From: Bacillota bacterium
Lineage (GTDB): Bacteria; Bacillota; Clostridia; Oscillospirales; Ruminococcaceae
DNA length: 64,000 nt
Assembly (NCBI GenBank): GCA_023433405.1
Contig: JAEZCT010000012.1
Coordinates: forward strand, 1-64,000
Direction: 5' to 3'
The position numbers and the translations under genes were made by a program. Under the pieces are notes generated by a model that saw only the letters and a program-made list of their open reading frames with translations, was not told where the DNA came from and did no database searches. Below, in pieces: positions 23,789-33,095 of the stretch (position 1 is the first letter of the stretch; every line of letters starts with the position of its first letter).

Positions 23789-25267
23789 TTACGCGTTATT
23801 TGCGCTGGGCTTCCAGATTGGGGCGGAGAACAGGGAGTCGGCGGGACGCTGTTCCTCCACATAGCCCTCATCCTCATAGGCGGTATCAAAGGCAAAGCCC
23901 AGGTTGCGCCAGCGTTTTTCCACCTTAGGCGGCAGAACAGGATGCTTTTCGGCTTCTGTCTTTTGCACCGCGTGCGATTTTTCCTGCCTCACGGGTTCCG
24001 TTTTTTTTATTTTAAACGGGGTGGCACCAAAGGTGGGGTGACCGCCCGCAGGCAGTCGGGAAGGCTCGTCCGGGGAGGTCTCCAGCACGGAGGAAAGCGG
24101 CCACTGTTCGCGCTGAGGCGGCTTTGCGTCTGTAGGCACACCCGGCTGGGCGGCACCAAACGGCATGGCGGAGCCGGAAGTTTCCGGTGTTTTTTCCGCT
24201 GCCGGCAAATCGGCGGAGGGCCTTTTGGTTCGGTAATCCCCGGCGGGTATGTTGTCTAGCACCGAGGGCAGCTGCCACTGGCCGTCTGGCAGCTGCCTTG
24301 GCTGAGAACGGGCAACCGGCGTGCCGTCAGACCGAAGGAACCGCTCGGGCAGCTGTTCCGCGGGAATATACAGCCCGGGCGCGTCTTCGGGTGATGCCGT
24401 CAGCAGCTCGCTTGATTCCGGCAGAGGGATGACTTCCTCCGTCGGGTCACCGTAAAGGGAGGTGAGCACAGTCGCATCGCCCTTGTCACCGGTGTAGTCG
24501 GAGCAAAGAGAGGCAGTCGCATCCTCCTCTTGGGTATCGTCCGTATCCTGTTCCTCCTCCGGGTCGGCAGGGCCGCCGTAAACATTAAAGAAAGGGGTTC
24601 TGGGGGTGCGATCCAAGGCGCCGCCGTTCATAAAGCCGTCTATATCCTGCAAGCGGTTTGCAATGCTGTCACCCAGCCTGTCAAGGTCTTGCTGCATCTT
24701 TTCAAGGTCGGCGAGGGTCGGACCGGCGTGAAGGGGCTCCTCTACGGAATAGAGGTTTTCCTGGTAACGCGGCTCGGCGTGCATGGCAAAGCCGGGCGCT
24801 TCGAGCTCTGCATCTGCTTCGGCCTCCAAAAGCAGTGAGGCAAGGCGGCGGCGCAGCAGCTCCAGCTTTGCGTTCTCCTGTCTTGCAAGCAGCAGGTTCT
24901 CGCGAAGAATATCGTTCTCCTGCTCCTTGTTTTCAAGTGCCCCGGCAAGGCTCTGCGCACGCATACGGTTCTGGTCAAAGGCCTCGCGGCAGCGCGAAAG
25001 CTCATCCATCAGTGCGCTTGCCTGGTGCTCCAGCCGGTCCGCCCGCCGTTTTTGCTCCGCAAGCCGTTCATCCAGCACGCCCATCCGGTTCTCAAGCTCT
25101 CCCACATGGGTAATCAAGCGGGTATTTTCCTGTCTGAGGGTGCTGAGCATTGCCTGATATTTTTGCTCCGCGCTTTTTGCGTCGGCTGTAAGCTGGTCTA
25201 TGTAGGTCATAACGTCCTGTTTGTGGTAGCCGCCGACGGCAACCCGAAAGCTTCTGCGCCCCACCAT
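23789..25267 (-). CDS. DivIVA-domain-like coiled-coil protein
   Basis: A 492-residue cytoplasmic protein. Residues 5-30 (FRVAVGGYHKQDVMTYIDQL) resemble the DivIVA N-terminal membrane-curvature domain (GY-xx-xDV-xxYIDxL). About residues 30-150 are a long coiled coil rich in Glu, Gln, Arg and Leu. The remaining two thirds are low-complexity, Pro/Glu/Thr-rich and probably disordered, with repeated QLPDGQWQLPSVLDN / REQWPLSSVLET units. It may organise division, polar growth or septation proteins; the long disordered tail is unusual compared with roughly 170-230-residue DivIVA proteins. Start ATG follows GGGAGGGG. Confidence 0.75.
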   Translation of the reverse strand: MVGRRSFRVAVGGYHKQDVMTYIDQLTADAKSAEQKYQAMLSTLRQENTRLITHVGELENRMGVLDERLAEQKRRADRLEHQASALMDELSRCREAFDQNRMRAQSLAGALENKEQENDILRENLLLARQENAKLELLRRRLASLLLEAEADAELEAPGFAMHAEPRYQENLYSVEEPLHAGPTLADLEKMQQDLDRLGDSIANRLQDIDGFMNGGALDRTPRTPFFNVYGGPADPEEEQDTDDTQEEDATASLCSDYTGDKGDATVLTSLYGDPTEEVIPLPESSELLTASPEDAPGLYIPAEQLPERFLRSDGTPVARSQPRQLPDGQWQLPSVLDNIPAGDYRTKRPSADLPAAEKTPETSGSAMPFGAAQPGVPTDAKPPQREQWPLSSVLETSPDEPSRLPAGGHPTFGATPFKIKKTEPVRQEKSHAVQKTEAEKHPVLPPKVEKRWRNLGFAFDTAYEDEGYVEEQRPADSLFSAPIWKPSANNA

Positions 25268-25548
25268 GCCGAAAAACCCCTCCCTGCAAGGCGGTAACCC
25301 CGCCTAAAATTTACACTGCCCGTCCGTTGGACGCCTCAAACAATCCGGAAATTATGACGGGACAGCTGTGTGTTTTTGCCCCATTGTCAGCACACTCCGG
25401 TATAAAAACGGAATAACCCAGAAAAACATAGGGATATCCCGCGAAATACGATATGAATATAGTATAGCAGATAGCGTAAAAAAAACAATTAAAAATATAA
25501 GGCAGAAATCGACCCGAAAGGATACGTTATGCAGGAAAACACCGAGCC
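25268..25548. other. Divergent intergenic region between the DivIVA-like gene and mltG
   Basis: AT-rich and gene-free; it holds promoter-like DNA for both directions. No repeat of the MITE family is present. Confidence 0.35.
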
Positions 25549-25577
25549 TTGACACGTCCTGCGAAACTATGGATAAT
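25549..25577 (+). promoter_or_regulatory. Sigma-A promoter of mltG
   Basis: TTGACA (25549-25554), 17 bases, GATAAT (25572-25577). The leader of about 115 bases includes a hairpin CTTTGTGCC/GGCACAAAG near 25634-25656. Confidence 0.65.
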
Positions 25578-25698
25578 AATTAGTGAACGCTTTGCCCAAC
25601 AGAAACGGCCGCCGGTATTTGGTTGCAGTACAGCTTTGTGCCCGACGGCACAAAGGTTACGCGGCAAAACCGATCTTAAAAAAGAAACGGAGAACAAC

Positions 25699-26631
25699 AT
25701 GAATCATCACTTTAATAACGAACGCCACCGCAGGGGTGCGTCCAAGCGCCTGATTCTGCTTGCTCTTACGCTTGCGCTGAGCGTCTGGACAGTCTCCTGC
25801 GCGAAAATTGAGCTGCCCGGGGCGCAAAATGAAAGTACGGCATCTTCTGCCCCTGCGTCCTCTGCGCCGGTTTCAAGCACCGTGCGGGTGACCTTCCCGG
25901 AAGGATTAAGCGCACGGGAGATTGCCCAAAAGCTGGAGGATAGCGGGGTGTGCTCCGCCGACGGGTTCATCGAAGCCCTGCAAAACGGCGACTTTGAGCA
26001 GTCGTTTTTGGCGGAGATTCCCGATACCCTTGGGGTGTATTTAAAGCTGGAGGGTTTTTTGTACCCCGATACCTACGATTTTTATCTGGACGAGGCCCCC
26101 GAAAAGGTTGCCGCCCGTTTTCTGAATAACTTTGAAAAGAAGCTAAGCGCCGACCTGCGCGCGGAGATTGAGGAGAAGGACCTTAACCTGTACGATGTCA
26201 TTACCCTGGCATCTATTATACAGGAGGAGGCGGGGGACCCCGCCGAGATGGCGATGGTTTCTTCAGTGTTTATAAACCGTCTGGAATCCCCAGAATTTCC
26301 CAAGCTGCAATCGGATGTCACCTGGTTTTACTACGACCGGTATATTAAGCCCTACATCCCCGAGGAGGAGCAAAAGGGGTATATTGCAGGCTACTACACC
26401 TACGAACGGGCGGGGCTTCCGGTGGGGCCTATCACCAATCCGGGAATGGATGCGATTTTATCGGTTATAAACCCCGATGAAACTGACTATTATTACTTTT
26501 TAACCGATAAGACGGGCAAATTCTACTACTCGCATACCTTTGAGCAGCACCAGAAAAACTGGGATGAGGCCAAGGCCGTAAACGCGGCGCTGGCGGGGCA
26601 GAGCGCCGAACCGGAGACTGCTTCAAAGTAA
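25699..26631 (+). CDS. mltG: Endolytic murein transglycosylase MltG-like lipoprotein
   Basis: A 310-residue YceG/MltG-family enzyme that cuts nascent glycan strands and so sets their length. A lipoprotein signal peptide is present: basic start, hydrophobic run LILLALTLALSVW, lipobox TVSC. This differs from the usual single membrane anchor. A Ser/Ala/Pro linker and a LysM-like segment (FPEGLSAREIAQKLEDSG) follow. The catalytic motif ASIIQEEAG puts the essential glutamate at E177, and PVGPITNPG is the conserved C-terminal block. ATG at 25699 follows ACGGAGA; upstream in-frame codons include no signal and were dropped. Confidence 0.92.
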   Translation: MNHHFNNERHRRGASKRLILLALTLALSVWTVSCAKIELPGAQNESTASSAPASSAPVSSTVRVTFPEGLSAREIAQKLEDSGVCSADGFIEALQNGDFEQSFLAEIPDTLGVYLKLEGFLYPDTYDFYLDEAPEKVAARFLNNFEKKLSADLRAEIEEKDLNLYDVITLASIIQEEAGDPAEMAMVSSVFINRLESPEFPKLQSDVTWFYYDRYIKPYIPEEEQKGYIAGYYTYERAGLPVGPITNPGMDAILSVINPDETDYYYFLTDKTGKFYYSHTFEQHQKNWDEAKAVNAALAGQSAEPETASK

Positions 26632-26668
26632 AAAAAATTGCTTTCTTTTAGGCAGAAAACAAGCAATC

Positions 26669-26705
26669 AAAGCGATGTTCGGTTTTAAACCGAACATCGC
26701 TTTTT
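26669..26705 (+). terminator. Intrinsic terminator after mltG
   Basis: A 16-bp perfect stem AAAGCGATGTTCGGTT (26669-26684)/AACCGAACATCGCTTT (26688-26703) with a T run. Confidence 0.9.
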
Positions 26706-27125
26706 CGTTTGTAGTATAAATTTAGTTAATGCTCTGAAAAAGGAATGTAAAACGGGGCGGTTTTGTCGTATTTGTAAGAATCCCGTTAGAACCACATGCT
26801 ATAATGACAAAGAAACTAAGGGAAATATGCCCATATTGGGGCGATAAACACGCACGCGAATAATGGGTTGATGGGGGAGGAGACCCCGTTAATTTTAAGC
26901 TCATCGGCTAAGCGGCTTATTCCGGCGCTGCTTTTTAGGGAAGAGGCAAACAGCTTGCCTCCAGGTTTATACATATTTCGTGACGGAAATGACGTGTTTC
27001 ATAGCATCGCGTCGAATTATATCTTAAAACACGTTATAATGACATATAATTTACATAAATTAGCACAGATAGATGTGTGGCGCGCAATCCATTATACTTT
27101 TTGTCGGATGTCCCGGAGGTGTTTT
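26706..27125. other. Upstream region of the RiPP locus
   Basis: No supported gene; an in-frame extension of the GNAT gene back to 26868 has no ribosome binding site. Two similar AT-rich segments, CTATAATGACA (26799-26809) and TTATAATGACA near 27035-27045, the second followed by TATAAT, are promoter candidates for the GNAT gene and the genes downstream. Confidence 0.4.
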
Positions 27126-27698
27126 ATGACCTGTCTCGCACAAGTGAAAAAGAATATTCAAATTAAGGAGTACGAGTCTCTGTTTCAAAAGCAGGTGGTG
27201 GAGCTTGCCAACCGCTCCTTTGGAAAAAACTATCTCACCGACCGCAAGCTGCAGGCGTATATCGCGCTGGATCCCTCCTTTTTTATAGCGCTATCCGACA
27301 CAGGGCTGTTAGGCTACTGCCTGTTCTTGTCAGAGAGTGCCGAGCTTGCCGCCCAAGGGCTGAAGGTAAGCGCCCAAACACTGCGGCAGCTTGGCGGCGA
27401 GCGGACGGTTTGCCATACCAAAAGCATGTCGGTCTGCGAGGAGGCAAGAGGCTCTGGGCTTGCGGCGGAGCTTTTTCACACCTGTCTCACCCATGCCGCC
27501 TCAAAGGGTGCCGGCTCCGCATGGGGGACTGCGTGGAAGATTGGCGAAAAGGTTCCCATGGAGCGCATCTTTCGCGGCGAAGGCTTCTCGGCTTTCGCCG
27601 AGATACCCCTCGCGTGGTTTGACGATAAACAGTACCGCTGTGTGGTGTGCGGCGGACCCTGCCGCTGCACCGGCGTGGCATATTACAAGGTGTTATAA
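27126..27698 (+). CDS. GNAT-like N-acyltransferase at the head of the RiPP locus
   Basis: A 190-residue protein with the GNAT acyl-CoA pattern: SMSVCEEARGSGLAAELF looks like the V-x-xxxRGxGxA pantetheine-binding turn, preceded by a beta-strand region (GLLGYCLFLSES) and followed by the C-terminal strands. The last 25 residues carry four cysteines (CVVCGGPCRC), possibly a metal site. ATG at 27126 follows CGGAGG. It ends 53 bases before the substrate-binding lipoprotein gene, so it may be co-transcribed with the export genes. Acyltransferases of this family are known to acylate Lys or Orn side chains in some RiPPs; that role here is inference. Confidence 0.7.
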   Translation: MTCLAQVKKNIQIKEYESLFQKQVVELANRSFGKNYLTDRKLQAYIALDPSFFIALSDTGLLGYCLFLSESAELAAQGLKVSAQTLRQLGGERTVCHTKSMSVCEEARGSGLAAELFHTCLTHAASKGAGSAWGTAWKIGEKVPMERIFRGEGFSAFAEIPLAWFDDKQYRCVVCGGPCRCTGVAYYKVL

Positions 27699-27751
27699 AA
27701 CCAATGCACATTTCTTTTCAATAACATTGCTTGAAGTGGGTGAGGCTGTCT

Positions 27752-28945
27752 ATGAACCGATTGAAGGGTACCGCGGGCTTTTTCAGGGCTGCCGCTGTGG
27801 CATGGATTAGTATACTGTGGGCGGGAACGTCCGGCTGTGCGCTGCATGATTATGGCGTGAGTCTGGGGCTTCTCAACGCGCCTGAGGTTACCGCTGTAAC
27901 CATCAAGGTTGCCGTACCGCTGGAATACGCAAAACAGTACACCGCCTTTTTGGGCGGAGTGGAGCTCGCCACAGAGGATATTGCGCAGCTTGGTTCCCCG
28001 GTGGATATCAGCGTGGAGGTGGATGACGACAGGGGAAGCTTCTCGAGCGCCATCGACCTTGTGCAGGGCTATGCCGCAGACCCGGCGGTTATTGGCGTGG
28101 TAGGACACTGGTATTCGGATATCTGCAGCTCCGTCACCGACCTGTATAACCGCAGTAACAAGACGCTGGTTGTGCCTACGGTTTCAATGACGGGGCTTGC
28201 CACGGAGGATACCCCCTATATTTTTCAGAATATACCAAGCGATCGGCAGATTGGCAAGGCGCTGTGCGACTACGCGGCTGCGAAAGGAATTAGTAGTGTT
28301 GTAATCTACTATGAGGACAGTGCCTATGGCTTTACCATGTCGGCGGAGGTCGAGAAGTATTGCAGCTCGCTAGGCATAACGGTCTGTGACAGGATATCCG
28401 GTCTTGTGCGTGAGCGGGATATGGTCGATGCCAAGCGCAAATGGGACGCGGCGGGGTATGAGGCCGTCATACTCATTAGCAATGTGGAGGAGGGAGCAGT
28501 GTTTGTCAACCGCCTCCGTGCGCTGGGCTCCGATGCCATGGTGCTGTGCGGCGACGGAATGGACAGCGAGTCTCTTCCCAAGCTTTTGGCAGGAGACGCG
28601 GGGGAACTGTATGTGGCGTCTATTAACAATTCCGAGACTGCCAAGGAGGGTCTAATAGACTTCCGGGAGCGGTACGAAAAAAAATATGGCACCCAGCCGG
28701 ATGTTTGGGCATTTCAGGGCTACGACAGTGTCATGCTCATTGCACATGCCGTAGCGGAACACGGCGTGACAACCAGCGAAGGGCTTAGGGATTATTTGGA
28801 GAGCGCCAGAGAAATTGACAGCATCTTCGGGACGTTACGCTTTAATCTCTCCCACGAGGTGGAGGGAAAATCGATATACCTTATGAAGGTCAGCCGCTCC
28901 GGCATGGAGTTTGTTTGGGGGGAGAACGAAAATGGAGCAAAGTAA
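27752..28945 (+). CDS. LivJ/LivK-type substrate-binding lipoprotein in the RiPP export operon
   Basis: A 397-residue type-1 periplasmic-binding-fold lipoprotein. Residues 1-29 are a signal peptide with lipobox TSGC. The mature part begins with TIKVAVPLEYAKQYTAFLGGVELATEDI, followed by VIGVVGHWYSD, VVPTVSMTGLA, and YYEDSAYGFTMSAEVE, as in branched-chain amino-acid binding proteins. No LivHMGF permease lies nearby. Its last 14 bases overlap the HlyD-like gene, so it is translationally linked to the NHLM export genes and may bind a peptide or signal for that system. Such a partner is unusual. ATG at 27752 follows GTGAGG; an in-frame TTG at 27731 is the alternative. Confidence 0.85.
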   Translation: MNRLKGTAGFFRAAAVAWISILWAGTSGCALHDYGVSLGLLNAPEVTAVTIKVAVPLEYAKQYTAFLGGVELATEDIAQLGSPVDISVEVDDDRGSFSSAIDLVQGYAADPAVIGVVGHWYSDICSSVTDLYNRSNKTLVVPTVSMTGLATEDTPYIFQNIPSDRQIGKALCDYAAAKGISSVVIYYEDSAYGFTMSAEVEKYCSSLGITVCDRISGLVRERDMVDAKRKWDAAGYEAVILISNVEEGAVFVNRLRALGSDAMVLCGDGMDSESLPKLLAGDAGELYVASINNSETAKEGLIDFRERYEKKYGTQPDVWAFQGYDSVMLIAHAVAEHGVTTSEGLRDYLESAREIDSIFGTLRFNLSHEVEGKSIYLMKVSRSGMEFVWGENENGAK

Positions 28946-30746
28946 GGTTTTTCGTAAGGTTGCACTGGACAGACTGTCCTCACCGGAGCAGCTGGATCAC
29001 CAGATACGGCTCATTCCGCCCGTTGGCTGGATAGCGGTTGCCGCACTGGGGGTGCTGATTGCGGGCGCTCTTTTTTGGGGCTTTCTCGGAAGCATCAGCA
29101 AAAAGGTGGGCGGGTCGGGGGTGCTCATGTATGGCTCGGGCATCACCAATGTGGTGGCGCAAACGAGTGGAATGCTCACAGACATCGGTTACCAGGCGGG
29201 GGATTATGTGGAGAAGGGGGCGGTTATCGCCCGCGTCTCTCAGGATGAGCTGGTTAAGCAGATTGAGCAGGCAAGCAATAACCTGCTGGCACTCGACAGC
29301 ATCAGCATCGAGTCGCTGGAGTTTAATGCGGAAAACCTAAACTATAACGTGTACCCAGAGTTTGCGCAGCTTGCCCAGCAAATACGTATCTACACCGCGC
29401 AGAAAGAGGCGCAGACGCTGGAATACGATAAGAATTATTCGGATCGTGAGAACCAGCTTGCACAGCTTGCAAAACAGGTGGAGACCCTGCAAACCCAGCT
29501 GCGAGCCGCCAGAGAGCAGGTGGAGGATTATAGGGAGCTGATGAAATACCAGCGGGATGTGCAGCTGGAGAACGCGGGCGATGCAACCCAATCCGCCGTG
29601 GGGCTTGTGTACAGCGACAAAAGCGGGGTGTATTATACCCGCACCTACAAAACCTCGCAGCAGACAACGGTGACAGACCAGCTTGGCAACGCCTATGTAA
29701 TTTTCGGCAACGCCGCGGGTTTTAACTACCCGGTTCTTTTTTATGATACGGCATCGCCCCCCACAGAGCAGTATAACCCCGCCGGTACTTACTATCTACC
29801 CACCTATACGGTGTCGCCGGCAGTACCCGGCGCGTCAACACCAACCGCCATTAAGGTGGCAAAGGTATACTACAGCGCGGGGGGTGCTGCGTATATCGAC
29901 CCAACGGGTACGGAGTTTGTAAAATCCTCCTACACTAGCGGCGACCCCTACGACCAGATAGAGGATAGTCCATTGTTCGACGCTACGCTGGCAAGCTTTG
30001 AGTCGCAGGTGGTGAGCCTGGCCTCCCAGTATTCACAGGCAAACCTGCAATACACCCAGCTCGAAAACGGTTCGGGTGCTTACCTTAAAAGCGCGCTCAT
30101 ACAGGTAGAGGCGCAGCTTACCGCTCTTACCGAGCAGTTCGCGCTTACCAAAACCATTAAGCGGCAGGACCTGCAAAAGCAGCTTGAGGAGTTGAAGGAT
30201 CAGCTATCCCGCAACGGCGAAATCACCGCGACGGCCAGAGGTACCATCTTAGAGCTTAACCGCAGCAGGGGTGACTATGTGCAGGTGGGGCAGAGCTTTT
30301 GCAGCATCATTAAGGAGGATGGCACGACACAAAATCAGGAGGTCGTGCTGTATGTCTCTGCAGAACAGGGCAAGAAGATTATAAAGGGCATGAAGGTGAA
30401 CGTTTCCCCCTCCACGATTAATCAGGAGGAGTACGGCTACATTATCGGCATTGTTCGCTCGGTTTCCGACTATGTGGTCAGCAGCGACCGTATGATGAGT
30501 GTGCTTAACAATCAGCAGCTGGTACAAGCGCTGTCGGGGGACTCGGCACCCCTTGAGGTGAACGTGGAGCTTTTGCGCAGCAGCGAGACTCAGAGCGGCT
30601 ATGAATGGTCCACCCCCAAGGGCGCGCCGATGCAGATTGACGCGGGCACCATCTGTTCGGGAGAGATCAGCGTAGAGAGCCAGCGACCCATCGATCTGGT
30701 CATCCCCTTCCTTAAAAAGCTGTTTTACTCATCCGAGGGGCCTTAA
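28932..30746 (+). CDS. NHLP/NHLM bacteriocin-system HlyD-like secretion protein
   Basis: A 604-residue membrane-fusion-type protein. It has a short cytoplasmic N-terminus, one membrane segment (VGWIAVAALGVLIAGALFWGFLGSI, about residues 36-60), a biotinyl-lipoyl-like hairpin (GMLTDIGYQAGDYVEKGAVIARV), a long coiled-coil region with an inserted Tyr/Thr-rich domain (about 200-370), and a second half-hairpin ARGTILELNRSRGDYVQVGQ. This matches the NHLM-type secretion protein that accompanies two ABC exporters in RiPP loci. ATG at 28932 follows GGGGGGAGA. It is the first of three consecutive export genes. Confidence 0.9.
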   Translation: MEQSKVFRKVALDRLSSPEQLDHQIRLIPPVGWIAVAALGVLIAGALFWGFLGSISKKVGGSGVLMYGSGITNVVAQTSGMLTDIGYQAGDYVEKGAVIARVSQDELVKQIEQASNNLLALDSISIESLEFNAENLNYNVYPEFAQLAQQIRIYTAQKEAQTLEYDKNYSDRENQLAQLAKQVETLQTQLRAAREQVEDYRELMKYQRDVQLENAGDATQSAVGLVYSDKSGVYYTRTYKTSQQTTVTDQLGNAYVIFGNAAGFNYPVLFYDTASPPTEQYNPAGTYYLPTYTVSPAVPGASTPTAIKVAKVYYSAGGAAYIDPTGTEFVKSSYTSGDPYDQIEDSPLFDATLASFESQVVSLASQYSQANLQYTQLENGSGAYLKSALIQVEAQLTALTEQFALTKTIKRQDLQKQLEELKDQLSRNGEITATARGTILELNRSRGDYVQVGQSFCSIIKEDGTTQNQEVVLYVSAEQGKKIIKGMKVNVSPSTINQEEYGYIIGIVRSVSDYVVSSDRMMSVLNNQQLVQALSGDSAPLEVNVELLRSSETQSGYEWSTPKGAPMQIDAGTICSGEISVESQRPIDLVIPFLKKLFYSSEGP

Positions 30747-30791
30747 TTATGGGGCTTCCTTGCAGCAAGTACAGGCAGGAGGATAAAACCG

Positions 30792-33026
30792 TTGAGCAAC
30801 GCGGCAAAAACAGAGTCCCCCCATAAACATTCCGGCGCAGTCTCGCGGGCTAAGGGGAAAAACCCCGCGCGAGTAAAAACACCCACCATCCTGCAAATGG
30901 AGATGGTGGAGTGCGGTGCTGCATCCCTTGCCATGATACTTGCGTACTACCGGCTGTATGTACCGCTGGAAAAGCTGCGGGTGGAATGCGGTGTGACCAG
31001 GGACGGCGTGCGCGCCAGCAATATCGTCAAGGCGGCGGCAAAGCTTGGGCTGGCGGCAAAGGGCTTTCGGCGGGAGCCTGAGCAGTTAAAGAGCATGAAG
31101 CCTCCTATGATTATCCACTGGAATTTCAACCACTTTGTAGTTTTGGAGGGCTTTTATAAGGATAAAGTATACCTGAACGACCCCGGCTCGGGGCGTCGCG
31201 TCATCTCGGCGGAGGAGTTTGACCTTTCGTTTACGGGGGTGGTGCTTACCTTCGCGCCCACCGCCGAGTTCGAGCGGGGCGGCGAGCGCCCAGGTATGCG
31301 CGACTCGCTGTTTCGCCGCCTGAACGGGGTAAAGAACGCTCTGGCGCTCTTAATCATCGTGGGGCTGATGATGGTGATACCCGGCATTGTGGTGCCCTCG
31401 TTTTCAAAGATATTTATTGACGAGCTCTTGCTCGCTAACCGCACCGACTGGTTAAGGCCGCTTTTGTGGTGCATGGGCGGCACGGCGCTGTTACAGGCGC
31501 TTTTAAGTGCCCTGCAGCAAAAATACCTGCTGCGTATGGAAACAAAGATTGCCTTATTGGGTGCGAGCAGCTTTTTCTGGCACATCCTGCGCCTGCCCAT
31601 TCTGTTCTTTCAGCAGCGGTCGGCGGGCGATATCAGCAACCGAATGGGCAGCAACGATACAGTGGCGGCCTTTTTATCCCGCAACCTTGCCGAGAACGTC
31701 ATTAGCGTGGTGACGCTGCTCTTTTACTTTGTGGTAATGCTAAACTACAACGTAGCGCTAACCTTTATCAGCCTAGGTCTTGCGCTGGTCAGCGTGGTGT
31801 ATTTTTTGTACTCCTCTCAAAAAATGGAGTCTGTAAACAGCAAGCTGCAGCAGGATTATGGCAAGATGTACGGCATCTCCATCTCGGGGCTGTATATTAT
31901 CGAAACTCTCAAGGCCACCGGCTCCGAGTCGGGCTTTTTCTCCAAATGGGCGGGCTACCACGCAAAGCTGTTAAACGGACAGCAGAAGATGGGCTTTATC
32001 AGTCAGATTCTGTTCGCCCTGCCAAACTTCCTGTCCCAGCTGGCCGAGGTGTTCGTGCTTTGTGTCGGCGGGCTGCAAATATTAAACGGCAACATGACGG
32101 TGGGTACGCTCATTGCGTTCCAGGGACTTTTGGGCAGCTTTATGTCTCCTATTAACAGCCTCACCCAAATGGGTATGCAGATAAAACAGCTCAAGGCCGA
32201 TATGGCACGCCTTGACGACGTGATGAAGTACGAGGTGGACGAATTCTGCGACCCGTCCCAGGATGAATCCTCTGAGCTTGTGCCGGAGGAAAACTTCCGT
32301 AAGCTGGACGGCTATGTGGAGATAAGGGATCTTTCATTTGGCTACAACGTGCTGGAGGCGCCGCTCATTGAGGGCTTTTGCCTTTCGCTCAGTCCGGGGG
32401 CTCGGGTTGCCCTTGTGGGTGCCTCGGGCAGCGGCAAAAGCACGGTGGCAAAGATTGTGGCAGGCATCAACCGCCAGTGGTCGGGGGAGATTCTGCTTGA
32501 CGGCGTAAATAAGGACCATATAAGCCGCAACCTCATCAGCAACTCGCTGGCGGTGGTGGATCAGGATATCAGCATGTTTGACGGCACAATTATGGATAAC
32601 CTGACCATGTGGGATTCCACCATACCCGAAAGCGACGTGGTGCAGGCGGCCAAGGATGCGTGCATCCACGATGATATTCTTAAACGTCCGGGCGGCTACC
32701 AGAGCGGTGTAAGCGAGGGTGGCTCAAACTTCAGCGGCGGCCAGCGCCAAAGGCTTGAGATTGCGCGTGCGCTGGCCGTGAACCCCTCGGTCATTATTAT
32801 GGATGAGGCCACCAGCGCGCTGGATGTGCGCACCGAGCAGACGGTAAACGACAACATCCGGCGCCGGGGCTGCACCTGCATTGTAGTTGCCCACCGGTTA
32901 AGCACCATACGCGACTGTGATGAAATTATTGTCATGAAGCATGGTAAGATTGTTCAGCGCGGCACCCATGACGGGATGAAGAACATGGAAGGCCCTTATG
33001 CGACGCTGATTCAATCGGCGGTATAG
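30792..33026 (+). CDS. NHLM-type bacteriocin exporter with C39 leader peptidase (permease/ATPase)
   Basis: A 744-residue ABC transporter with three domains. The N-terminal C39 peptidase (about 30-155) has the catalytic triad C41 (MVECGAAS), H114 (NFNHFVV) and D130 (LNDPGSG), which cuts leaders after a double glycine. Six membrane helices follow, then an ATPase with Walker A GASGSGKST, signature FSGGQRQR and Walker B VIIMDEATSALD. The precursors downstream all have GG junctions, so this is their expected protease and exporter. Start is TTG, eight bases after GGAGGA. Confidence 0.95.
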   Translation: MSNAAKTESPHKHSGAVSRAKGKNPARVKTPTILQMEMVECGAASLAMILAYYRLYVPLEKLRVECGVTRDGVRASNIVKAAAKLGLAAKGFRREPEQLKSMKPPMIIHWNFNHFVVLEGFYKDKVYLNDPGSGRRVISAEEFDLSFTGVVLTFAPTAEFERGGERPGMRDSLFRRLNGVKNALALLIIVGLMMVIPGIVVPSFSKIFIDELLLANRTDWLRPLLWCMGGTALLQALLSALQQKYLLRMETKIALLGASSFFWHILRLPILFFQQRSAGDISNRMGSNDTVAAFLSRNLAENVISVVTLLFYFVVMLNYNVALTFISLGLALVSVVYFLYSSQKMESVNSKLQQDYGKMYGISISGLYIIETLKATGSESGFFSKWAGYHAKLLNGQQKMGFISQILFALPNFLSQLAEVFVLCVGGLQILNGNMTVGTLIAFQGLLGSFMSPINSLTQMGMQIKQLKADMARLDDVMKYEVDEFCDPSQDESSELVPEENFRKLDGYVEIRDLSFGYNVLEAPLIEGFCLSLSPGARVALVGASGSGKSTVAKIVAGINRQWSGEILLDGVNKDHISRNLISNSLAVVDQDISMFDGTIMDNLTMWDSTIPESDVVQAAKDACIHDDILKRPGGYQSGVSEGGSNFSGGQRQRLEIARALAVNPSVIIMDEATSALDVRTEQTVNDNIRRRGCTCIVVAHRLSTIRDCDEIIVMKHGKIVQRGTHDGMKNMEGPYATLIQSAV

Positions 33027-33095
33027 ACCGCACTTGTATTTACTGGTATCAATATAATAAGTACGCGCGATTTGCTGCCTGAAAGGATATAGGTT

